Assembly (NCBI GenBank): GCA_024752435.1
Contig: CP103023.1
Span: 372,001 to 436,000, forward strand
Reading direction: 5' to 3'
From: Allantophomopsis cytisporea
Taxonomy: Eukaryota; Ascomycota; Leotiomycetes; Phacidiales; Phacidiaceae
DNA length: 64,000 nucleotides
Below, one piece after another: positions 45,060-56,532 of the stretch. Numbering within the stretch: the stretch's first letter is position 1; the number at the start of each line of letters is the position of its first letter. A program made the translations under genes and the position numbers. The notes below the pieces were generated by a model. It had not been told where the DNA came from, did not search any database, and was given only the letters and a program-made list of their open reading frames with translations.

Positions 45060-45720
45060 ATTGATCTATCTTGCGTATAATAACTATATACCGTATAGTT
45101 AATTATGTTTTTTTATGGGGTAAACTGGCTTATATATACACTTTCGAGTATAATAAGTAAGAGGTCGACAAAATCTTAGTATCAAAGTAAAATTACAGAT
45201 CTCTAAGCTACGTTACTTGGAATATAGAAATAGAGTTACTGGAAAGAATTTTTGTTACCGATAAATAAGATAATTATAATAGCTTAGTATCTCTTGTAAT
45301 GACTAAGTCTTTTACCATCTATAACCATAGTAGTATTTAATAACATCTTAAGCATTTGTGATTTACATACTTGATACTACGCTTATACCTTGAATTATAA
45401 TAAAATTCCATAGTAATTAGAGGGGTGCTTGCTATTAAAGTAGGAAATTAGGGCCGCAGGTTCTTGATCGTCTACGATAGTAATTATAGGTATCTTACGC
45501 CTTCTTATATATATATCTTCTTGCAATAACTATTGAGGGTCAAGGTGAGAGTTAGGTGGGCTGAACTAAATTCTATAGTGTATGTTACTATACATAGGTA
45601 TAGAGCATACCATAAGTCAAGAAGTATTAATCTAATAGAGGTCTTTCTGCGACATAAAAGACAGACTATAGAGATACGAGTCGGACATTTCAATTAAACC
45701 AATCTGAAGTTGTGGTGTGA
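45060..45720. other. AT-rich island, possible transposon relic
   Basis: About 650 bp dominated by TA/AT steps (for example ATAACTATATACCGTATAG), with very few CG dinucleotides and stops in all frames. This is what C-to-T mutation of repeats (RIP) leaves behind in ascomycetes. No terminal repeat or coding remnant was recognised, so its origin is uncertain. Confidence 0.4.
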
Positions 45721-46443
45721 GGACGAGCAAGAGCAGGTTGACTTTTCAAGGGTCGGGGTCAGATTCGAGATTGTCTCTAATAAGACTTTCCGTCTTCTGT
45801 TGGACATTTTCAGAAGACCTTTACAAACGGCATAGACGTAATGTGATGCCTACTTCTCTCTAGACCCTTTCGCGTGGTAGTAAAATGTCTCCGGATTTAG
45901 ATATACACATTACTACTCTTATTAATGTATGCTATCAAGGCCTCGTCCGCAACTTCCCGATGTATCTTTAAAATGCTGATGAATATCACGTCTTTACTTG
46001 TTACAAAAGGTCAGTATCAGTAAACGATAACGAGAAGGAGAACAACAATAGCTAAAGCAACAAGGAAACTTTGTTTGCTTGAATGGAAAGTGGTAAAACT
46101 CTTGGCAATATTCGTCGTGTAATGATGAGTTTAGAATGCTGGAAGTTGAAGAACTGTTTGGGGATAGTTAGGAATAACACAGCTGATATCAAGACATACG
46201 CTCTTATAAAGTACATAATCCTTGTATATTGCCAGTTAAGAAAGACACAGGACTTTCTGAATGGCATGGGAAACAAAAGGCTGCTCTTTATCAGATAACA
46301 GTATTACCTTGATATCCATTTCGAGATCATAATAGGATATGCATATATGTAACTTGTTGCATGTAACTTGAAGATATCGCCATTTGAACTCAGATGATGC
46401 AACATTAACAACGGCTAACACATATCAAACAGCCCTTACGTAC

Positions 46444-46557
46444 CCAGTAGTAGATCGAGTACAAAACAATCTCGCATAGCCCAGCAAGCTTTCCCTCCTC
46501 AAGAGTATTGATCAAGCAATACATCGCTTCACGAGCAGTGAGATCCACACCCTCATT
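46444..46557 (-). pseudogene. Isolated exon-like segment
   Basis: Reading on the minus strand, a branch-like CTGAT and TTAG acceptor precede 114 nt (38 codons) free of stops, followed by a GTACGT donor. The peptide starts NEGVDLTAREAMYCLINT and ends EIVLYSIYYW, with balanced, protein-like composition. I cannot join it to other exons on either side. It could be the remnant of a gene, an exon of an undetected gene, or chance. Confidence 0.3.
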
Positions 46558-48132
46558 CTAACATCAGCAATGATCAAGTAACGAAATGGATTAAAATGGT
46601 GATAAGAGCATGATGATGGCATTGAATAACGATGACGAGATGGGGCTTAGAAGTATGTGCAGCACACACAAACGAGGGCGCGCACTCAAACGACATTTGC
46701 GAACCGGTTTTTCTTGGATTCTAGGGAGGAAATCCGAATCTGAAGAGGGAAATTTATACATGTACACAAATACTAAGACAAACTACAGGGCCTGATTATA
46801 ATAGAGTTAGGAGCTGCTGTGTTGAAGAAGAGGTAAATGAGAGGAAGCAGCCTCTTGGGATATGGTAATCACCGTGTTCCCACTCAGTAGCAAGCAAGAG
46901 TTAGAGTACCTTACTGCTGCCACCGTGGTATAGTATGAATACTATAACTAAGCAATAGATCTCCCAATATATCATACAGTCCTAAAGGAACTAAGACTGG
47001 TTGTAGCCGGGGCACCCATCTCCACACTCCAAATCAGCCTACAGAGCCAAGTGTTTAGAATCAGTACAAACGGCAACAATGTAGCCGACGATGACGACAA
47101 GGGATATAATGACGAGGACAAACACAAGAACATATCAATAGGGCATATGCTGTGACGATAATCCCACCCTCTTAGGATTTTGGCTGTGAAGTTCCTTAGA
47201 GAGGTGCGTGGTGCGATGGAATGACTTATATACATGTATCCCTCTCCTCTTCCTTGCATCTGCGGTCAAGCTGCTATACATTCCAAGAAGGAGTGAAACG
47301 CGGGTCCAGCAGTGTACGAAGATCCTTCTAGATGAACAAGGTAAGCTGATTTGCTAGATCGGGCCAGATAGTAGATAGTATCTACAAGATCACCAAGCTG
47401 AGGTGGTGGGTGATTGGCGGTATGAGTCTTCGTACAAGCGGGGGCACAAACAGCAACAACAACATGCCTACCCATTAACACGAGTAGTGAAAGCTATTTC
47501 GAATTCTAGTCATTGAAAATCAGCATAACAGATAGCCACCACGGACATCAGGCATAAAGGTGCGTTGTGGTCGTAAAAAGAAGCATTGTTCGTGTGCTCA
47601 AGTGAAGCAGATCTTAATGGCGAGAACGTTGGCAGTCACGAAGAAAGGTGTGACAATAAGGATATATCGAGAGACATGAACACTTAGTCAGATAAGCACC
47701 CAAATTCTGAGTCGGTGTATTCTCAGTGAGATTGCTGATAAGTATAAGCTGAGTCTAGGAGATATATACCTCAAACACCTCGCTACTCACCTCCACAAAC
47801 ACTAAATCTGGAACACATGCCCGGCCACATTCAGACTCAGTGCATCAGCTCGAGCTAGGCATCACAGAAATCAAAAGCAACATACAAATCACACTTTTGG
47901 TAACTAAATCCTCAATATATTGTATAGCTTAACCTCAAACCCTCATAAACTAATGATAAATTAATCGAACGCACGCTAACACCACGGCTCCCAAAATGCT
48001 AGACAAGCACAACGTACACTCGCTCGCAGCCATCAACCCATTATCATTGTAAATTGCGGAGCCCAAAAACATTCGTCAAGAAACCCCTACACCTTAACCC
48101 TTTACATCATATGGCCCTAATTTCGAGACATC

Positions 48133-49772
48133 TCAAGCACCAACTATCTGTCTCAACCTCCTCTCCAACACCTCCCGTCCTTCCAATGTCCTCCAAACCT
48201 CATGCGGTGCCTTATTGACGACATCCCAATCGAGCAATTTCTCCGTGAGGTACGTCAAGTCTCTTTGCTTCTTTTCCCATTGACTATCCCTACGAACTTC
48301 AATCCCAGAACTGACAATCGTCAGTGGGACCTTCGCATCCTGAATTGTTCTCGCGGATGAAACCTCGTTTCTGGTCAAGCTATCCGCAACGAGCGATTCC
48401 TGGAGCTTAGCCTTGATGTACTTTCCACCCTGGCTCGCACTGCGGCCATAGACGCGATCCTCACGGGTACGGCCGCGGAAGATGGCGCCTGAGAGACGGT
48501 CCAACCCCAGTGGGGAGATAATTCCCTGCGCCCAGAGCAAGAAGCCACGGTGAGGGGTGGCGAGGCGGTGGAGCAGATCTTCGTGAAGGGGGTCGATGAG
48601 GAAGAGGCCTTTCACATCGCGGCCATGGCGGGAAGAGAAGATACGGCTGTAGATGGAGCCGACGCCGGCGGAGGCAAGAACCCATGGACCAGTCTCACCG
48701 GCACGCGCAAGAGCTTCGGAGAGAACGTCGGCAGACATGCCTGCGGAGAAAGGCGAGGGCGCGTTATCGGACCAGCCAAAGCCTGGGCGGTCGGAGTAGC
48801 AGAAGCGGCTTATGCTGCCGTTTGAGACAGCATTATGTGCAAAGGAGAGCAGGCCATCTTCGAAGGGACCTTCACCGGCTTCGAATAGGACGGTGGGGAG
48901 TTTGTCACCTTCGCTGTTGGTCGTGTTGCCGTAGCAGTAAACGTGCAGTTGGTACTTGTCGCCATCCACGAAGTAACGCTCGCCCAGTGGTGCAAGAGAT
49001 GCGTCGCGGGAGCGAAGGATAAGTGTTGCGGAGAGGAAGAAGACAACAACGGCGAGGAGAATTAGGATGACCGTGGAAGTCAAGACGGAGCACCATTCGC
49101 GCAATGTGCGGCGTGTCTCTTGCCGGCCAGTCAAGCGCTCTTCTTCCTCATGCTTGCCCCAAGTGACAACTCGGTCTGTTACTACGGTCCAGACGGCCAT
49201 GAGGAGTGCCCAGACTACACTTGCGATGCCTACCCAGCCTTCCTCAAAGCGCAATTTGTTGACGGAGACGATGAGGATCATGTCAAACAACAGAAGAACC
49301 GAGATGACGAGACAGGTGACCTGTGCTGCTTTGGATGGAACCGAGAAGAAGAGGAGGATGATGAGAAGATTTCCCAGTGTCAATGTGGTATAGGAAAAAT
49401 CGAAGAAGCCCGATCCACGAGAATGCATGCCGGGTGGGCTGACGAAGATGGACACCAGTAGAAGCACCCACCATAGGAAGGTGATGATGATAAATAGCAC
49501 AGTGAAGTACCTCATAAAGCGAACGCTCCAGAGGTTATAAGGCGATACCTACAATCATTAGTTACGATGCGCAGAATTAAGAAGTGAAGACTCACGGCTG
49601 GGTCATCAGGACTCAGGTATCCGTCATTTCCTGACGGTGGAAGCAAATGGGTGCGCTCGTCGGCTTCAACAGAGTTTCGTTGGCCGTCCTGGTTATCGCT
49701 GTGCTCTCCATTGCGTGGAGCGATGTTGTTTTCATCGTCATCGTCTTTCTTATTGCCCCAGAGGGAGACCAT
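48133..49772 (-). CDS. Multispanning membrane protein with alpha/beta-hydrolase-like domain lacking the nucleophile
   Basis: Exons 49772-49596 and 49548-48133 (47-bp intron), 530 residues. An acidic N-terminus with DERTHLLPPS is followed by AVSPYNLWSVRFMRYF, four membrane helices to about 180, a basic cytosolic loop, a fifth helix (SVLTSTVILILLAVVVFFLS), and then a C-terminal hydrolase-type domain: FEAGEGP (oxyanion-like), YSDRPGFGWS, and an elbow LASAGVGSIYS where Gly stands at the place of the usual Ser of GHSxGG. Relatives in fungi have been annotated as mitochondrial integral membrane proteins, but location and substrate are unproven. The missing Ser points to a non-catalytic or altered role. 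Confidence 0.75.
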
Positions 49773-50423
49773 GTTGATTGTGGGGAAGCTGTCGGGAGCT
49801 CAATCAATATTCGGAGCTTAATTTGATGATAAACAAAGTGCGGGGCCCAAGCTCCTCAGTTGTCAAAACACTCACTGCGAGCTCTGTTGAAATGAAGGGA
49901 GTCGTTTATGAAGATAGAACACAAGATCTGGAGATACAACTGATGGAAAAGGAAGATGAAGAGAATAGTGAAGAGAGGAGAGAGAGAGAGATGAAAAGGA
50001 TGATCAGTTGAATGATGGATGGATGAATTGATTGACTGATTGATTAGTTTAGTTCCAGGCAGAAGGTAGAGGCGAATATAAGTATCGGGATTCAAGGAAG
50101 GGGAGAGTCTATAATCAATGACTTTGTTACCACTTGCGCCATTTAGTGCATGGTTTACTTGGTATGGAGGAAGGTCTAGAGTGTCTGTTACAGTCTGTTG
50201 CAGTGAAATTATTCACAATTCAACCCTGGGAAACGCCATCAATACGTCATTGCGACGCTTGAGCTGAGTCGAAGCAGTTAGAGCCCCCGCATGAATGGCG
50301 TTATGCTTGCGGATGTCCATCATGTGCCCTGCTTGGTTTTGTCAAGATTTAATAGTTCACTTGAATATGTAGAGTGAAGGAATTGATCTGATTTTGAATT
50401 GTAGAATTGCTGGTTTGTAGGAT

Positions 50424-50459
50424 AGTATGGTGGTATGGCGGTATGGCGGTATAGCGGCA
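50424..50459. repeat. 8-bp tandem repeat (GGTATGGC type)
   Basis: Four imperfect copies of GTATGGCG/GTATGGTG-like units. Confidence 0.75.
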
Positions 50460-50650
50460 TGAGCGCGTATGATTAGATATATACATTAGCTTTCTGAAAG
50501 ATATGATAATTTCATATACCAGTGCTCTACTGCGTACTTCGCCATCTCTTAAACAAACAAAAGTATTATTGAAGGAATAGAGGGAGAGTGAAATAAGAAT
50601 ACAAGCCAGGAACGACGATCAACTTCTATTCACCACACGTCGATCTTTCC

Positions 50651-50684
50651 AGAGTTAATAGAGTTAACAGAGTTAACAGAGATA
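50651..50684. repeat. 10-bp tandem repeat (AGAGTTAACA)
   Basis: Three near-perfect copies in a row. Confidence 0.8.
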
Positions 50685-50860
50685 AGATGTGGTAATCGAA
50701 CAATTGCATCTTCCAGAAAAGCAAATGGCAAGAAGAGAGGCGTGATATCGGTCATGTACCCTTGTCAATGATCCATGATCTACGATTGACGTCGTCGCTT
50801 ATATTTACAGTGTATGCATGCGTGCATGTATGTTCCTAAGAGAACAGTCGAGGAGAGCAC

Positions 50861-50889
50861 GAGCATCGAGCATCGAGCATCGAGCATCG
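50861..50889. repeat. 7-bp tandem repeat (GAGCATC)
   Basis: Four perfect copies in the PPE1 upstream region. Confidence 0.85.
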
Positions 50890-51103
50890 TGAACCACCCT
50901 TGATGAATCAACGAAGCATGAGCAGATGACGTTCAAGCTCCACCGTAACTACAGCTCTTAACTCACGAATATACTTCAAATCCACACTCACGAGTTCACA
51001 ACCATAAACACGAGCAATCACGCACGCCAATCTCCCTCGGGATACCACTTATCTGCCCAATAACACCAAACCATGATATAACGACCCAAATTCAGACCCA
51101 ACA

Positions 51104-52544
51104 ATGAGCGACCTCCAACGGCAATTCGCCAAAGCAAAGCTCTCACAATTTCCGCCAGTAGCTCCTGAACCATTTCTCGAAGAAGAAGAAACAGAAGAAG
51201 AACACCCTGACGAGATCCGCGCTCGGTCCGACGATGATTCCTCCTCCGCATCATCAGCCTCATCAACAGGCACCATAATCCCCACAGCAACTCGCAACCT
51301 CTTTGCGCGACCGAATGGGTATTTCTCCCTCTCCTCTCCAGATGCTCACCAACATGCCTCTACTACGAACGTAAACTAACATCCCCAGCACACCAACCAA
51401 AAGATCCCTCGACCCAATCCCTTGGACGACCTATTTCGAGCGCGAACTCTTCCTCCCAACCGAAAGTACAACCCACCATGCATACCTCACCTCACCGACA
51501 GGCAACGCACCACTATTCATCACACACCACGGCGCAGGCTCATCAGGCCTATCATTCGGCGTGCTAGCATCCGAGATCCGCAAACTGTTGCCCGGCGCCG
51601 GCATCCTAAGCCTAGACGCAAGAGGGCACGGCGACACGACCGTGAACACGACATCCAACACAACCGCCTCGCCAGCACTAGATCTCACGCTCCCCACGCT
51701 GACCAACGATCTCCACGCGGTAATCCTCGGCGCGCAGCGCACAATGTCCTGGCCAACGCTCCCAGCCAGCGTCCTGATAGGCCACAGTCTCGGCGGCGCA
51801 GTCATCACGTCGCTGGCGGCATCGCGGCTACTAGGCGATGGGCTGCTCGGTTACGCTGTGCTGGACGTGGTGGAGGGCAGCGCGATGGAGGCGCTGGCGA
51901 GCATGCAGACGTACCTGTCTACGCGACCTTCGAGCTTCGCGAGTTTGGCGCAGGGGATCGAGTGGCATGTGCGGAGTCGGACGGTGCGGAATAGCACGAG
52001 TGCGAGGACGAGTGTGCCTGCGCTTCTGCGGGAGGAGGGAGGAGGAGGGGAGGAAGGAGAGGGAGGGGAACGGATACCGAGGAGGTGGAAATGGCGTACC
52101 GATCTGGCGGCCACGCAACCCTTCTGGGAGGGATGGTTCGCAGGGCTGAGTAAACGCTTTCTGGAGGCGCGGGGAGGGAAGTTGTTGTTGTTGGCAGGGA
52201 CGGATAGATTGGATAAGGAGCTGACGATTGGGCAGATGCAAGGTATGTGTACCAGTCCCCCTACCACATCTCACCATCCACTTTTTCTATTCTTCCTGCA
52301 TCTACCCTCATTCCAATCGACTCCAAGGTTTCAAACCAATTTCGCAAGGTCAAGCAAGAGCTAATTACCCCCCACAGGAAAATATGCCCTGCAAGTCTTC
52401 CCCGAAGCCGGCCACTTCATCCATGAAGATCTACCGGAGAAGACGGCTGGCGTGATTGTGGACTTCTACCGGCGGAACGACAGAAGTGCTCTGGTTCTGC
52501 CACCGAAAGTCTCCGACATGCTGCGGAATGGCCGGAAAGTCTGA
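51104..52544 (+). CDS. PPE1: Protein phosphatase methylesterase 1 (PP2A demethylation)
   Basis: Serine hydrolase that removes the methyl ester from the C-terminal Leu of the PP2A catalytic subunit. Exons 51104-51318, 51389-52242 and 52378-52544 give 411 residues. After an acidic, Ser-rich N-terminus come PIPWTTYFERELFL, HHGAGSSGLSFGVLA (oxyanion strand), LDARGHGDT, the nucleophile in LIGHSLGGAVITSLA, DVVEGSAMEAL, LLLAGTDRLDKEL (acid region) and the catalytic His in EAGHFIHEDLP. A Gly/Glu-rich insertion (about 278-295) is low-complexity. The second intron is 135 bp. The coding sequence is noticeably GC-rich in its middle compared with neighbours. Confidence 0.93.
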
Positions 52545-52876
52545 GTCAAACAAGTCTAGAGCTGTATACAAGCTCAGTTCCGTGTGTAAGTATCGGTGTA
52601 CAAGTAGACATAAAAGTATCGAGTTTCGAATGCATATACCCAGTTATTCGGTTGTACTAGTAATCACCATCTTTCCTTGACAATAATCACGTTGTGAATG
52701 TTCACCAGATATCACATCAAAAAAAATAAAAGTCATACAGGCCATTCATTAAAAAGTGTTTCTTGTTTTTCCAAAGGATGGACACATATAATTCCAGTCT
52801 AAAAGCAGACGAACCTCAACATGTCTTAAATGCTACCACATGTTTCGCTATCACAGCAATGCATTTGTGAACGAAT
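52545..52876. other. Convergent 3' flanks of PPE1 and IPP1
   Basis: 332 bp with no gene; AT-rich, as expected of 3' UTRs. Confidence 0.5.
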
Positions 52877-54044
52877 TTAAGCAGCGGCTCCTGAAATGAA
52901 GAACCACTTGTCGATGGATGGGTCGATTGGTGCTGGGTTGAGGGTGTCGTTCTTTGGGATAGGTGGGAGCTGGTCTGCGGTGACCTTGTTGTTGGAGTGG
53001 GAAACGGTAAGGTTGGTACTATATTGTTGTTAGTTTTGAGCCATATTGGTTACTAGATTTCGGAACACTCACGTGGAAACATCTCCTGGGTTGGTCTTTC
53101 CAGTGATGAGTCTCTCCCAAGCCTCAGCACACTCACGGACGATGTCAGTGGCGTACCTAGAATCTGTTAGTCTTCATTCAAAATTGGACAGTTTCGTTTG
53201 CAAACTCACTTCTTGTTCTTGCACTCGCCGGTGAAAGCGAACTGGTTCTCTGGCTTTCCGTCTGGGATCTTGTAGATGCGGAACCACTCATTGGTAGCTC
53301 TCAGAAGACCTGGGAGGTGGCGCTCGACGTCCTCAACATCGTTGAGCTTTGGAGCCAATGGGTCGTTGACGTCAATGACAATGACCTTCCAGTCAGTCTC
53401 CTCCTCATCAAGAAGGGCCATGACACCGAGGACCTTGACCTGCTTGACCTGACCTGGGTAACCAACGAGCTCTCCGATCTCGCAGACGTCCAATGGGTCG
53501 TTGTCACCCTTGGCCTTGGTCTCTGGGTGGATCTGGTTTGGGTCCTCCCAAGTCTACAGATTGTAAGCAATTGTTTCTACACATTTGATGTTCTCCTGAT
53601 TCTTACCTGTGGGAAGGCACCGTAGTTCCAGAGGTAACCCTTGTGTGGGAAGCAGTTACGGACGAAGCGGAGCTTACCCTTCTTAACATCCTGCTTGATT
53701 GGGTTGAGGAGCTCCTCCTTGGAGATCTGTAAGGGGCAAAGAATAAATGTCAGTATTGAGTTTCAACCATTTTGTGACTTATCAACACGTATCATCGACA
53801 CCGCCAGATCAATGATAGCAATGCAGAGAAAGCCAATGCAACTTAAGGAAGTTGTACGCACCTCCATCTTGGCGTTGGTCCATCTTGGGATCTCAACGAC
53901 CATGTTCAAGATGGTCTGTTGCTCATTGGCGTAAAGGGGGATGTCGTGGAATGGAGAGATGACCTGGCCATCCTTCTCGATGTAGACGCGGTGCTCCAAG
54001 GTGTTTGGAGCAGCGATCTTGCGGACGGTGTATTGGGAAGACAT
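52877..54044 (-). CDS. IPP1: Inorganic pyrophosphatase (family I)
   Basis: Soluble enzyme that hydrolyses pyrophosphate and so drives biosynthesis. Exons 54044-53862, 53726-53607, 53553-53210, 53156-53073 and 53018-52877 give 290 residues (yeast 287). Signature residues: the metal-binding GDNDPLDVCEIG, LLDEEETDWKVI, and FPHKGYLWNYGAFPQTW. The preferred cytosolic start MSSQYTVRK is at 54044. The same frame stays open upstream to an ATG at 54347, adding 101 Ser/Arg-rich residues with SAQIARHFSSSS, which looks like a mitochondrial presequence with its cleavage site. One gene may therefore serve cytosol and mitochondria through two starts. The first intron, 135 bp, is long for this window. Confidence 0.94.
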
Positions 54045-54806
54045 GTTTGAATCGTAACCTTTGTGAGGTGTAGGAGTCAAGGAGGATGAATTGATGGAGG
54101 AGCTCGAGAAGTGTCGAGCTATTTGAGCGGAGCGGGAGAGGGAGGAAATTTTGGTGGTATTGTTGGATGCGATGGAGGGGCGAGTGCTTGGGACGTGGGT
54201 GGGGCTGCAAGTGCCTGATTTGGCGCCCGTGTCAGCCAGCTTTAAAGCAGCAGGTGCAGTTCTGGAAGGAAGCTGCAACGAATGGGCTGTATTGACTATA
54301 TATCTGCTGCAATTGAGCGGTGAAGACCTGAATGCGAACGGAAGCATGCAGAGAAATGGAATGAGATGAAGCTGGGGTGCGAGATATTCAAGATTGATAT
54401 TTAATTGAATATTGCAGTACGTCAGTTGAGTTGTCCAATGGGTAGGTAGTAGGTAAGGTTAAGACTTTGCCGGCTTAAGTGTAGACAGGTACAATTGCAA
54501 GTACTTTTTTGCAGTTGAGAGGTACGAGTCAACCACGGGACTGCGGTTATGTGCTCTGTGAGAGAACGGAGTTTAGGGTAGGTAGTTCATCAATGGCGTC
54601 GGTCATTTTCGGTCGGTAAAGCGGAGCGGGGTATATGACAATCTCAGAGGAGGCACACAGAGAGAGAGAGAAAGAGAGAGGCAACACGGCCAGAGAGGGA
54701 CATTAAGGGGGTGGAATTGCTCTGTAACGCTACATACTATTTGTTTGTATCTCAGGGGGTAGAAGGGCCGTTGTGTACGAAGCAAGCAAGCAGATTAAGG
54801 TACGCT

Positions 54807-54880
54807 GATGATATAGTATGATATGGTATGATACGATACGATACGATACGATACGATACCATACAATATGATATAGTATT
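54807..54880. repeat. GATAC/GATAT pentanucleotide repeat
   Basis: A run of 5-bp units, mostly GATAC in the middle and GATAT/GTATG variants at the edges, about 14 units. Confidence 0.85.
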
Positions 54881-54980
54881 CATATCCTACACTCCTCTAA
54901 CTCTTGAGAACGAGTACGGAGTATTATCATTCCGATATGGTGTATGGTGACATGAGCAGCTATAATATCGAATACATGCC

Positions 54981-55019
54981 CCTCTGTACTCTGTACTCTG
55001 TACTCTGTACTCTGTACTC
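54981..55019. repeat. 7-bp tandem repeat (CTGTACT)
   Basis: Five perfect copies. Confidence 0.85.
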
Positions 55020-55624
55020 CTACCACCATCTTTCATTCCCCATCAATTGCCCGTCTAAGCAACTTGGAAGTATCAGGGTTCAATATGTTGAGAAGCAAGT
55101 CGATGCAGTGCCAAGGAACAATGCGATGTAACCTGTGCATCCTGGGCATAGTACATATCAAGAAGCAGTGGGCAGCCAGGTTCGATAGGATCTATCATCT
55201 TATTCTGATGTTTCATGCCATGAAAATGATAGCTTTCGGTTGGATAGACATAAATATCGCATACCTTCCTTTACACAAAATCCGATTTGGTTCCTACACA
55301 GTTACATTGTTAGTGTGCTCTACCTATTGAGTAATTTCACAAAGTACAATCCGCGGCTCCTCCTTTTTCTACGTTTCAAGGTTCATCAGCCTCAAGAGAC
55401 CAAGAGGCTGTATTTCGATAAGCCTTATTTATCGCACGTGACACCAGGTCTTGGAATTCGATTGGTGGATGGCGCAATCCAAGGGAATATGATATTGGGA
55501 GCAAGCACGTGGGAGGATAGGGTAGATACGAATAATGAGGTTTAAGACCACTCTAAGTTATCGATTGTCTCGCAGTCATGATCGTCTGTTGACGCAAACT
55601 ATTCACAGTTCAAAGATTCTATCT

Positions 55625-56146
55625 CTACTGACTGCCAGCGAGTTGCGGAGGAAAGAAGCCGACGTAATAGTCCCGTTTACCCAGCGGCACTCCCTCCTTT
55701 CGCAGAATCCCATACGCGGTAGTAAGGTGGAAGTAGATATTCGGTAAGGCAATGCTATGGCAATACGTGGCGGCGCTCATCTCAACCGTCTTCTCTGGGC
55801 CAACCTGGGTGGTCGTAAGTATGTCTCCGTGTTGGTTGACGACGTTCTTGTCGGCCTCGTTGATCACTTTCAGCACCGTCTCAATGCGCTCAAAGCATTT
55901 GGCAAATGTCGTGGGCTTGCCTTCAAAAGTCACCGGCTCCCGACCAGTCAGCCTTGCGACCAGATTCTCTGAGAACTGGGTCGCGAGGCGGACTTGATCG
56001 GTCAATGGGTACATGTCCTCATGTAAACGGGCCTCGAGTAGAGTGCCAGCATCGGGGCGTTGCTCGGCTTCGTGGAGGATATGGGACAGGGAGTTGAGGA
56101 TACCTTGGACCACCACGATGGTTCCATCGTAAAGAGTGTAACCCAT
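55625..56146 (-). CDS. DUF1993 family protein
   Basis: Single-exon gene of 173 residues from the ATG at 56146 (MGYTLYDGTI). The frame extends 25 codons upstream to 56221 but that part is not domain-like. All-helical small protein: GILNSLSHILHEAEQRPDAG, LHEDMYPLTDQVRLATQFSE, and a C-terminal HSIALPNIYFHLTTAYGILR with a YYVGFFP end, matching the DUF1993 pattern. The fold is DinB-like, but no reaction is known. It shares a 386-bp promoter with DUS2, with no functional link evident. Confidence 0.82.
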   Translation of the reverse strand: MGYTLYDGTIVVVQGILNSLSHILHEAEQRPDAGTLLEARLHEDMYPLTDQVRLATQFSENLVARLTGREPVTFEGKPTTFAKCFERIETVLKVINEADKNVVNQHGDILTTTQVGPEKTVEMSAATYCHSIALPNIYFHLTTAYGILRKEGVPLGKRDYYVGFFPPQLAGSQ

Positions 56147-56532
56147 GGTTAGAGCGAGAAGTTTGATGTATGAGAGTTGAGGAGGACAGACAGGTCTGGA
56201 GATTATGAATTCAATGTTCACGTTCTTACCAGTCCAGTATTCACTCGGAATTATTAATAGGAGTTACGTAGTAATGTTGAAATCCAGGATGGCTCTCGGT
56301 CCCATTCGCGGCTCATTTTCAAGCTCGATCCTAGAAATTCCAGGCGCTAAGGTTGATTTCATTTGAGTGCCGGTCTGGTATTCCAAACACCGCCAGCCCG
56401 ATAAGATCTCTTATCCCACGTGATATTGAAATATCTCTAGAATCGTGAAATGAGGCTGACAAACTAAGACAACTCAAAAATCTAAAAGTCCATTTCACTA
56501 ATTACTCTTTCGTATTCCCTTCGGATTGGGGC
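56147..56532. promoter_or_regulatory. Shared divergent promoter, DUF1993 gene and DUS2
   Basis: 386 bp between start codons. No specific motif claimed. Confidence 0.4.

Larger units (their letters stand above)
44200..48132. other. Gene-poor 3.9-kb stretch
   Basis: No recognisable gene although the rest of the window is dense. Small frames (for example 44701-44955 and 46972-47259) have no family resemblance. It contains an AT-rich island and one exon-like segment, listed separately. It may hold non-coding transcripts or relics of mobile DNA; nothing in it proves either. Confidence 0.5.
49773..51103. other. Long divergent intergenic region with short tandem repeats
   Basis: 1.3 kb between the membrane-protein gene and PPE1. 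No gene recognised. Several short repeats are present: an 8-bp unit at 50424-50459, a 10-bp unit at 50651-50684 and a 7-bp unit at 50861-50889. Confidence 0.55.
54348..55624. other. Intergenic, IPP1 promoter to DUF1993 3' flank
   Basis: About 1.3 kb with short tandem repeats and purine/pyrimidine tracts; no gene that I can support. Confidence 0.5.

Noticed and set aside
50400..50900. Possible CRISPR-like or satellite array
   Set aside because: The repeats are 7-10 bp, few in number and directly abutting, with no spacers; ordinary microsatellites.
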